A stretch of 64,000 nt of DNA, from positions 25,601,944 through 25,665,943 of the forward strand of contig CM032661.1 in the NCBI GenBank assembly GCA_019095985.1, read 5' to 3'. A program made the translations under genes and the position numbers. Shown piece by piece: positions 51,901 through 63,900 of the stretch. Every line of letters begins with the position of its first letter. Position 1 is the stretch's first letter. A model generated the notes under the pieces. That model was not told where the DNA came from. It ran no database searches and saw only the letters and a list, made by a program, of their open reading frames with translations. The stretch is from Streblospio benedicti (Eukaryota; Annelida; Polychaeta; Spionida; Spionidae).

Positions 51901-54900
51901 TCTTGTTCAAGTACCAGACTGATTGTGTTTACGAAATGCTTGCGGTCTATTCGGGTCAGAGTGTTGATTATTATAGTTATGCGGGGATTATTTTGAACTT
52001 CACTACACATAATAATAAAACAATAATGTGAGTGGAACAAAACAATATACTGGGGGGAAATATCATCAAAACTGTATTACGTATCATGTATGTTTGAAAT
52101 ACGTTGATAGATCTGGTGTCAACTGTATGTCCATTGTCTGGTTCTTAAAAATAAATTTCTATTCAACATGGCTTGATTTATCGACTATAAAACCTAAAAC
52201 CAAATTTTACTTCATACGCACCTTACTACATCATTTGGATTATATAGTTAGTGTACAAATAAAGCAAACACCTTGCACATGCCATCGTGACCACATCCCG
52301 TCGGTGCCTCATCCTTCATGTCCCTCTGTGTCTCCCCCGGCCAGGAGCACGTCGTCTGACGTGGCCGTTGCCATGCTGCTCGTGCTGTTCGTGCACGTGG
52401 CGCTGCCGCTGTCGCCGCGCTGGTCGGCCGGCGTGGGCGCAGTGACGGGCGTCGCCTACGCCGTCATCCCGCCCGTACTAGCCAACACAGACACGCCGCT
52501 CAGAGGATTCCAGGTACGTGCCAGTATTCACAATATTAAACCTTCCTTATAAGCCTGCGTTTGTGTAAATAGTTTTTTCTCTACATTACTTAATGAAGCT
52601 GGATTTATCAGGCATTACTAACTTTGAGATTTAGGGTTGGAACTATTCCGTTGGATATATATGTGTCTGCAGTGTGGTGGGCTATCCACGGTCGGCTTGT
52701 TAGACCGCAAAATATAACCAACGCAAAATATAACCAGTTGGGTTAACGCAAAATATAACCACAGCCCTAAAAATGAAGCTGGTGACGCAAAATATAACCA
52801 ATGTCGCAAAATATAACCAAGGTGTAGTCAGTCACAATTCTAATCTCGTCAAGTGGTGTGTTCATTCATCCTTTGAGTAAACTGTTTTCATATGATCAAT
52901 ATCACTTGTCAAATCAGGTTTCCCCCATCCAGAGCTATCAAAATGTAAATGTAAATGTCTGGTTTCTGGTCTTTTTCCCCGAGGGATCAGATGACTCTAC
53001 ATCTACACAAGCTCATTGGCATTCTTTTCACACTATATCTTTCTCAACTCCCCGGGGAGCATACAGCACAGTTGCTACAGTAGCGCAGACGTGCTAAGTT
53101 CACTCGCCTGATCTGTACCTATTTAACGTCTAGGTACCACGGAACAGTGTGCAACCTGCTAGAGGTAAGTTTGCTCAACACTTGCCACCAGACCAGACCG
53201 GGAATCGTACCCACGACCTTCTGGTCAGGAGTCCAATTCTCTATCCACTCGGCTATGGAAGCACATAATTAATGTCTGGTTGTCTTCCATCATCAAGTGA
53301 AGTAAATTGGGTGTCATTTAGGTGTGCACGAAACGCACCAAATGACACTAAGTTTATAAGTGCTGCGCATACGTTACTTTGCCCTATCAGACGGACACTT
53401 GATTCCAAACGTCACGTATTGCCACCATTTTATTACAGTTTACATGGCACATACTCATAGAGCAGAGCGTAGACTCGAGTGCATAATGTCTAAAACTGGT
53501 TTTAAATAGGTAAGTTTACTGCTGCATTTGTGTGGTTTGTGTATGAATAAAATATTGGCAACACATCTGTAGAATGTGAAGCCTTTACAGTATATATTCA
53601 GACATCTTGTTTGATCTCGGGGTGTCTTTTGGTCAAACGTGGCGTGCGCATTAAGTGGTTTAGAATTTGATGAGACACAGGAATATCTGTAGCCCTAATT
53701 GACCTTAATATATCAAGATTGTAACCACCGAGAATTCAGTCTATGGTTTAGGAAGCCGCACCTCTCTGGCCTTGTGTTTGTCTCCTCTCCACGGCGTAAA
53801 TTGCAATTCTATTTATGGGAGCACGTGACATAACGGGAGCCCACAGGCTGAAGAGAATCCAAATAACGTCTCCCGAGAAGAGATAACAATATTTGGTCTA
53901 GAACTAGACAGAAGTGTGTCATTACCTTCGGGAAGACAGCATTAGTTATGGAGCGTCGTGAACAACCCCACTGTTAGAGCAGATGCTTATCTTTCATAAT
54001 TCCATTGCTTCATATTGTAACGGCAATGGCCACAGTTAGGCAAAAAGACAGAACCATCCAGAAGTGATCCATTACCAAATGAACCACCCAGACCACTCAA
54101 AATATGTGACCAGAACACCCACGACCCACCTCGAAATGATACTAAGCACTAAACATTGTATGACTCGAGTAAACATATCTGATACCGTCGTAGATTAGTA
54201 AAACAAAGCGACTCTCTACTTTATGTTAAAAATAGCATATATTTGCTCTGGTTATATTTTGTAGCAGAGGTTATATTTTGCGTCACCAGGTCCATTTAAG
54301 GCTGTGTGGTTACGTTTTGCGTTAACGCAAAACATAACTGGTTATATTTTGCGACAGGTTATGTTTTGCGGTCTAACACGGCTACCTCGTTGTTCTCGTG
54401 TTTTCTGTCTCGCCTGTACTATAATGCGCATACTTCCATGTTGCAAATGGCATATAATTGCGATGGTGTAATTGTGAAATCAGTGTGAAAGCTGGACGTT
54501 AAATATCAGAACTTTGTGTCCACGTATGGTTACATTTATGTGCTTATTACTCATTTCCAGATAGCGGCCAACATCGCTGTCGTCATAGGAGCCAACCTCA
54601 TAGGTCTTTACCGGAAGTACCTCAGTGACGTAACACAGAGAATTACATTCACAGACACGAGAAACTGCATTGAAGCGAGGATAAAACTTGAACATGAACG
54701 ACAACAACAGGTAAGTCATTACCAACGATGATTGCGCATTGTAATATGACAAGCATTCAACAGTAGCAGGTATGAGATATTCATATAACCTGAAAGTAGG
54801 TATATTTTCTGGCAGTAGGTATGAGTGACAAGAAGACCTGTTACACGTATGTTGTAATATCCCAGTGCAATTGTGTGGCTCATGAATGAAGTCAGTCACG

Positions 54901-57900
54901 AGATCTATTATAATGAGTACAGCAAAATCACAAACGGTAAATACTGACAGAAGTCCACGACGAGGCCGGCAGGACCAAGTAGTCAGCATGGTCAAGCTAC
55001 ATGAGCGGATCCAGGATTTTACCAAAGTGGGTACACACACCGGTCTGGTTCAACGGTCGACTCAAAATTGAACTGTTTTTTGTGAACGAGCGAGGCAATG
55101 GAAAAATCCATATAAAGGTCAACTTTTGTTGTTAAAAAAGAGATGAATGCGTGCTCCCTGTGCCTCGCCCATTCGCCCAGTGGGTAATCTTGTGTATTGT
55201 TGAATGTGAACTGTAGATCTATATGTGGTAGTGATTGTGCTCATGGAGGCAAACTGCATTGGTCCCTGTAGGAGCACTTGCTGAATCACTGCATGCCTCG
55301 CGGCCTCATGCACCAGATGAAGGAACACCTAGAGCGTCAGTCGAAGGGTCGGCGTTCTGATTGCAATTTACAGCCCTTCTATCAACTATATCTTACCCAT
55401 ACTGAAAATGTGAGGTAAACCATGTCTCCAGATGTGTGTTCTATTGTGTGTTCAACTTTTATGAAGTGTTTTTCTACATTGTTTGTTGGGATTTTTCGCT
55501 ACAGTCGTGTGTGACATTATTGATGACCAAACCGCATTTGTTGGGTGACGCTTTTTGAAAGAGTTTGATAGCTATGCACATATTTGTGTGGGCATTTACG
55601 AAATTTACTTGCGTGTGGATGTGTGTACTTTGAGGTGGTGGTGGTTGGGGGGAGGGGGTGGCGCTGCATTACTACTCATAAAAATACGAGTGCTTGCCTA
55701 CGTAATGCTGGTAATAACAAACAAACAATATTAATATTGTATTTTTATTCCATAAAATAACCATTGGCACTTTCAAATAGCAACGCCTCTATTTAACTAT
55801 GTGATGTTTCTAAACATTGTGAAAGTGTGCAATATGTTTCATCCTTGTCATTTTGTCAGTTAAGTACATGTATATTATATTGTTCACCTTTTACTTGCGT
55901 CTATATTTCCTTCCTTTTTTCAATTTATCAATTATTGTTGTGTCGTATTTTTATATAAATAGGAGCAACTGCTACTATCTGTGATGCCCGTCCATCTAGC
56001 TGTAGAAATGAAAAACAAGATGCTAGATAAGCTACAATCCCCAGAAGGTGCTAGAAACTCGTCATTCTATCGCAAGAAATCATCGTACAGTAAATTCCAC
56101 GAGATGTATGTGAAAGTGCATGAAAATGTGAGGTATGGTGGACTTGGTCTTCGCTCGAGCATGCCCCAAATGGTACGCACATTATTGCCATACACCTTCC
56201 CCCTAGTACTTGGTGGGTTAATCATATCTGTCAGTGCTGGAAACTACAAAACTCCACGTACATGTATATATGCAGTTTCTATATGTCACTGCCCAATTTG
56301 AAATCAATTGCCAATTGTTCAGTTTTCGGGATTTATAAAATTGTGATAAAAACTATTCAATTCTGTGACTTTGGAAATTCAGCTCTGCAGTCTATGATTC
56401 ATCGCCTACCCGAGTATGCTTCTATCTATCTTGTTGTTGAACTGATTATAAGTTATATAATAGCAGTGGGTGGGTAGTGAATAAACTTATATTCCTTCAA
56501 TGTTTGAGAAAATGGGTTACAAAATCTACACTTCAGTTTCCATCAAAAACGTGTCAATTGACACATAATCATTGTTTTAAAGATATGTAGAATACATTTT
56601 AAAATCTGAACTCTCACTTATTTGAGTCTGTGAATAATATTAGATACGTTTATATCATAATGAATTCAAATAAAAGGGGCAGATCCATGGTTTTCCGAAA
56701 ACAAGACTTAATTGTACAGAACACACAGATCCTGCACAAATCCCTTTACCCATATGTCAAAATGATGAAACGTTGATCAGAAAGGGGTTCCTGGCTAGCT
56801 CCCTCTGAATCAGCCGTTGATATATACATGTATACAATGTAGTTGCACTCACTCACGGTGGAAAACTTCGGGAAATCATCACAAATACTGTTGTGTATAA
56901 GTAGATTTTCCTAGTACCATTTTAGTTTTAGTGCATGTATTGCATTATATTGAATTAGTAAATTAGTAACATTGCCAACAATCATTGATTATGATTTATT
57001 CACTGTTCATTTCGTAGTTAAATATGAATAATTATGTATGATAAAATACGTGTACATACGTTATTCATATATTTTTTTCGTTCAGTCAAAGTAGATTCAG
57101 GTTTAGTTTCTTATGATATAGGTATACTATAGTAGGGGTCATACTGATATTGTGAGGTTCAGCACGTTAGAACAGTTAACATTGCACAAATAGCGGTTGT
57201 AATTTATATAATACGTTGTGCTCTACTTTGTATGAGACAAAAATCATAATATCTTTTTTAGTTTGTTACTCAATTAAGAATACAGTTATATGTGAGGCAT
57301 TACTAAAGAATATAATAAAAATGGTGTACATACAAATGTCTACTGGTGTAAACGCTTTTAAGCATTTTGTTTCCAGTCCCAAAATTTCGTCTTCCACGTA
57401 AATTGTATTGCCAGCATATTGTCAGCCTTCCTTTGCCTTTGTTTCAGCATATTGTATGCAGATATCGTGAATTTCACCCCCTTGGCTGCAGAGTGTACTG
57501 CTGGTGAACTGGTTAGAGTGCTCAATGAGCTTTTTGGAAAGTTTGATAAATTGGCACATGTAAGTAGGTTTTTTTTCCCCTTATACGTGGTCACTGGTCA
57601 CCGGTGTAAAGCGGTTGGTGTAACTTCAGAGTTACCCCAACAAGATGGAGACCTAGTCTATGATTCAAATGTTTTTTTCTGTGGATTATTTAAATTTCTG
57701 CTATTAGAATTCATTATTTAATAGATATGTCGAAACAATAGGTGTGTATAATTAGGTTGCACATGTTGAACACAAGTCAAACTATTCAATGAGTTCATAA
57801 AGGAGATAGTAATTTTGTCATCATGTTTTGGCTAACTCCGGACTTAGTGTTTTATTCAAAACAAAGAGTTACTCCAACAACCGTTGGAAGTAATTACCCA

Positions 57901-60900
57901 CAACATGATGACAACATTAAAACCTGCTTTATGAACTCATTGAGGAGTTTGGTGTGTATTCAATATGTGCAATCTAATTATACGTGCATGTTGATGATAT
58001 TTGCCTATTTAAGCATGAATCTTAGTTCCACAAATTCAAAATATCAACAGAAAAACATTTGAATCGAAGGACTATACCTCCATCTTGTTGGGGTAACTCC
58101 CGGAGTAACCCCAACCGCTTTTCCCCTGTGACTGATGAGGTGTCTATGAATAGAATGTTCCGATTTGATAGTTTATGAAGGACTTTGTTCTGATGAAAAC
58201 ACCAAATAATCCCGTTTCAATTTTAGTCTTTCCATATGCTCGGGTGGTAGTGTTTTGTTTCAGAACCAGGACTGGTTAGAATTTTATACCTCTTGCTCTC
58301 TCCGATTGCATGCGTAGCATAAGCAGAGTCAAATGTGAAGAGTTATAAGAGCTTAATCATGAAAAAGTAGGACTAAACATTATGTAAATTACAATTTGAA
58401 ATATGATACAACGCATACTATATGGGAGAACCAAACCCTAGCACATCAGAACTATGACAAATCATCAAATCAGGGTATACTATGTGCATACACATATTCC
58501 ACATATGGACAAAAACTCATTGGAAAAGACAGGGGAACTCAATTGAAAACATTTGAGTATGGCTGTGCGCCTATAATGTGTGGTGAGTCACCTGATGCCC
58601 GTAAATTAATCACAAAAGTTGCCTGTTTAATTATAGGAGAATGATTGTATGAGGATCAAGATCTTGGGTGACTGTTACTATTGTGTGTCTGGCTTACCGG
58701 TATCGCGCCCTGGGCATGCAAAGAATTGTGTCAACATGGGTCTACAGATGATAGAGGCTATAAGGTACCGTCATCGTTGCAAATATAGCATATAAATTAT
58801 ACAAAACATGCCCTTACGTCTAAATCATTCGGAGGTGGGGGGGGGGGCGATGGCACCACTCCAATGCCGGTTGGAAGTTCGTGGTAATTTGTCAAAAGAT
58901 TATATCCATACAATGCTAAATGCCCTAAGATGCAGCTTCAATGATGTTAAAATCAAATGTAGATGTTTATTCAGGCACCTAGCTAGTGGGTGGCCAATTG
59001 TGTGGGCTTTTTAAACATGGAATATATGTATCAGCCAATATTATGCTTAGTAGTGCATTCAAAAGGCCTCTTTCTGTGGGCTCGCCCTCCTCTCTTCTCA
59101 ACTACATGGCAATGTATCTGTTATCATCGTGTCCCAGAGATGTGCGGCATGCGACAGGTGTGGACGTGGACATGAGGATCGGTGTGCACACGGGCGCCGT
59201 TCTGAGCGGCGTGCTCGGACTTCGCAAGTGGCAGTATGACGTCTGGTCAGATGACGTCACACTGGCCAATCACATGGAGAGTGGGGGGTTACCCGGGTAC
59301 GGTTCTGCTTTCACCATTATGTTTGAGTATTATGCTTCACACAATTGGCATTAGAAATAACAAAATATTCTTGTCGGAATACTGCCCCTGTATTTGAAAT
59401 GGAAATTAGTATGTATAATGATAGTTAATTGACAGAGAATTACAATGTGTAACATAAGATGCAAATGCATTTAAAAAGGAATTGAGCTAGCATATGCACA
59501 CATGCATGTGCAACCCCAATTAGCATTATGTCTTGTATAAGCGGCATACAAAACATCTGGATATAAACACAATAGATCATCCAAATATAGACAGAAATCG
59601 AGGTCGACATAGTACAAGACAATCAAGATAATGAACAGACCCTCCATTCCCCCGCAACACTATATGTATCGAACTTTACGTTTTGTGTTCCCACTTTAGG
59701 AGAGTGCACATCTCGCAGGCAACTCTGAATCATCTACTTGATGAGTTTGAAGTGGAGCCAGGCAATGGAGCTGACAGGAGTAGTTACCTGAAGCAGCGCA
59801 ATATAGAAACCTATCTTATTGTACCGCCAGATACTAAAGAGGTATTACCCATATGCATGCACCATACCTATATGGTAATGGTATCTAATTGATACGGTAC
59901 TATTTATACGTGAAGTGTGTCAGATGGACAGTTTGTATATCGCAAACATGGTAAACTATATTATATAATGAACACCACTGCTGTACCGGGAAGGTGGTCT
60001 TGTAAATATAAACTAATAACAGTAGCATGTGGTACACCTTTTCATATCTAATATTATGCGTTTGCATTCCTTTTACTGAAGTGTAGTAAAAAAACAATTC
60101 CTTCTTTTTTTCAGATACAGGAGAGCGTGGCAAACAATCATGTACCATTAGGTCACCGAGTTTCTCACAAGTTGGAGGGAGGCCTGAGGAGCATGTCTAA
60201 GTACCTAGCGTCATGGGGAGCGGACACACCATTTGCCAATCTTCTTGACACATCACTGGCCAACAACATAAGTGAAACCGTAAGCTTATTTTGTGTATGC
60301 CTAGAAGCTAAATACCCATTCATGTCTAAAATGTGATGGTAATATCGTTGATAACTCAAAATTACAATTATACAATTTTATGCATGCATACAAACGCCAA
60401 AACAACTTGAAATCTCCATTGGTGTATCCCAACCATTGTGATTATAATTAAAACGTGTATGGCTGTTCTTTTTTCATTTGCAGAGTGTGGCTATGATGGA
60501 GTCAAGCATCATTCCACCAACATGTCTCACTTATCCCAGGTAAGCTTTGTTAACGGGATGTCTGCTCTACTGTATATGTAGACTACATGCATGTGTGAGG
60601 TTTTGTATACCATCTCAGGGGTGCCGGGCATACTATGAGATCAACAGTCTACAGCGTACAAACCTTGATCTTCATGAATCTGTATAGTACGTGTAAACGA
60701 ACTATTTTCACACATTTATAGTGACTGGTGTCAGCCGGGAAGAGACATTAATAGTGTGCTGTTAAGCCTCTCAACAATGGAGCGCGAAATTGCCTGTCAG
60801 AGCCAGCCGGATGCTTTGTTCCCCCATTACATGACGAGTGCCAACATTATACTACTGGTCTTGCTATTGGTGCAATATTTAGTCCTACCCAGGTAACATA

Positions 60901-63900
60901 TTCATATAGCTTGCATATACAAGTATATTATCACTTAATTTCTACAGCTACAAGTGTTCTGTGTATAATCGTGATTTCCCTATATAATGCCAATATTTTG
61001 GAGAGTTTAAAAAATAACTACACGTGTTGAAAGCAAAAAAGGATACGTTGCTGTTGATGAACTGCCATGTAAATCATGCCGACAGCAAACAAAATTAAGG
61101 GCATTGGTTGTTTCAGAAATTTGTTGCTGATTGTTGGAAGCGGCATTATCATCCCTGTATATGCTACAATCACTGTGCTCTCGTGTGGAGAACATTTAGG
61201 GAAGGTATTTAAGTTTTATGCACATACCTACGGTACATATGGTGGCAAAATCTGATTATGATCACAACACACTGCACTACAGTATACACTGTATTGGTTC
61301 ATACATTTAGATGGTTGGCTGCTGTGAAGAGAAGTGGTATTCTCCAGTCCTCAAGATGTCACGTCATTTTGGTTCCAGTTTTCTTTTACGACTGCTCATG
61401 GCATTCTTCACATTTTCCACACTTCAAACAATGGCACTGATTACAGTGGTAGGAATTTTACTCAGACATGAACATCCAAATTTGATTTTAAATAAAACTA
61501 GAGATGTATTATTAATAGAAGCACGTAACTTTGTTTTCATTGTTTAGTAGGAGCTATATTTTACAGCATTTTCTTGTTGACTATCTAATCATATAGAAAA
61601 CTTTACATTCAAATATTTCCATTAACATAGAGTAGATATATACCTACAAGATGTGTTACATATTCATCTGTTCAAGTCTGACATTTATAACTGTCAAAGA
61701 GTTTAAACGTTACTTTTGGGCCAAATTGAAAGTACCACAGAAAGCTTTCAACTCCTCTCGAGCTTCCATCAGTATGCTGGCAATCCACTTATTCATCGTA
61801 GTGTTTGTTCTACAAAGCACGTTCGAATTCCTTGCGATCATTTCTACGACCATCTCGTGTACGACATTTTGGTCGCATTTATTTGCAATCAATTGTGAAA
61901 AGCCCTTCATCACATTTGACGATCATGAGACTCAAGTGTTGCTCAACAATCATCATATGTCCCAGTGCGTCTGTTGTTGAGGTCTGTTGCACGACCTACC
62001 CTTCTTTTCTTACACCTAAATTTGAAGCAGGCTAGCTGATGGGATGCTCAACAAACTACTTTCCTTGTGATCGTTTCTGTGGTCCACCAATGAATAAACG
62101 TGGTCGTACGATATTTTGGTCATATTTATTTGTGAAAGGTCCTCAATCTGTATTGCAACGAACTGCCGTGACAAATCATATAAATGTACAACTTGGTAAC
62201 ATTTTTCTAAAAAACAAACATATCTGCATCCAAAGTTAGAGAACAGTGTTCTTATTCATTCACCGTTTGTTTTCTTCATTTTCTCAGGGAATGTGTGAAA
62301 CATCGACAGGGAGTTTGGTTATGAGTAACATTACTGGAAACTTTTCTCACATATTTCACCTAGAAACACAAAACTGTATGTTACCTGAGGTATGTAATGC
62401 ATTATTCTTACTGTATGAACATGATGTTATTTCTTTTGAAGTTTTGATGGTGATGAAAATGCATATCGAATGCCTAACACTTTGTCATGAAAACATCATT
62501 TTACTTTAGTATTATTCATGATACTTTTTGCTGTATCATAGATTACTAGATTTTTTTCATATTTTTATTATTATTTCAGTATTACATTGTGTGTTGTCAA
62601 CTGGCCATGACAGCATGCACCATGTTTGTGAGGTTGAACAACCTGATCAAGCTAACCATGCTTCTCACCACCAACATAGCGTACAACACAATCTTCCATC
62701 ATCTCTCCATTGGACAACAAGACCATCTACTGCCGTATGCATAGTTGTATATGTAATATTTGTCATTATATGGCGCGGCAAATGCAATATAGTAGCTATA
62801 GAAAAAGCAATAGCCAAAGCCTATTACACATTCAATATTTGTACATGTATGATGATCATATATGATGCAATGATTTTTTCAAGCAGTATGATAAAAGTAG
62901 CAGAAATTAACCAACTAATATTAATCATGCTAAATATTCTATTCATATGATTTTAAAATTTCATTCCTGGGATAAAATATGTATTACTTTCAGGCTAGAC
63001 AAAACGAATGTGCAAGGTAGCGTGGTTATTGCAGCCATGATGATTTTGTACTTTGTGATAGATAGACAGGTATATCAAAAATACTATGGTATAATTTCAA
63101 TACATCTTAAACAAAACAAAAAACATTAAAACTACTATAAAACTAGAATATTTCATGCCTATTAAATTTTGCGATTTTCATCTATAAATTATTTCGTGAC
63201 TATAATTTTGCGATTTTGGTCCATCCTGAACTTTACATAGACTATTAATTTTTGCTGACTACTTAACTAGACTTTCTGGAGATAAAAAAAATCTTAAAAT
63301 GTGCTTGTTTTTTTTGTTTTTTTTAGTATAAAAGTACAAGCATTTCCCTTTATAAAAATGTATAACACTTTAGGGGTTTCGGGAATAGATTTTGGTTTAT
63401 GGACCATACAAAAGATCATGTATACAATTTCGGTACAGTCAAAATTAACATTGACTGAATTTTTCATTGTATTTGTATGATCTTTTGTATGGTCCATAAA
63501 CCAAATTGCATTCCCACAACCTTTAAAATGTTATACATTTTTAAAAAGGGAAATGAATGTACTTTTATACTAAAATAAAAAACAAGAACATTTTAAGAAT
63601 TTTTTTACCTCCAAATTCTTTTATCTCCAGAAAGTCTCCTCCTTAAGTTTGCATTTTTGCACTTACACACAAAATTCGCAAATTAAATTGTGCGCAAACA
63701 TTTCTAGTTTTACAGTATACATTTATCTGCTACAAATATGAATTTGAAATGTCCATATTTTTGTTCATATTTTGTGCATTTTATCACTTTGTAGGCAGAG
63801 TACACCCAAAAGCTTGGTTTTGTTTGGAAAAGAAAATTCAATGTTGAGAAAGAAGAGGTGGAGGTTATGGGCGCTTTAAACAAGTTGCTCTTAGAGAATA

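Larger units (their letters stand above)
52690..54386. mobile_element. 1.7-kb non-autonomous DNA transposon in intron 3 with motif-rich inverted ends
   Basis: The left end (52690-52830) and the right end (54240-54386) are inverted copies of each other over about 140 bp. Each end holds four or five copies of GCAAAATATAACC (or GCAAAACATAACC) in both orientations, and begins with GGT-G-C-TGTTAGACCGC. Repeated subterminal motifs of this kind usually bind a transposase. The interior has no transposase and carries a SINE (52941-53264) and a segment shared with 30.4 kb, so it has been a target for other insertions. The superfamily is not determined. Confidence 0.75.

Noticed and set aside
54480-55040. 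186-codon frame on the minus strand
   Set aside because: It lies opposite cyclase exon 4 and its intron; the plus strand has a clear conserved exon with splice sites. The frame has no recognisable domain.
54920-55040. A third exon 5 variant upstream of 5a
   Set aside because: GTCAAGCTACATGAGCGGAT looked exon-like, but it shows none of the conserved residues and no matching splice sites and phase.
61651-61980. 109-codon frame in intron 14
   Set aside because: It overlaps the direct-repeat block and lies inside a well-supported intron.
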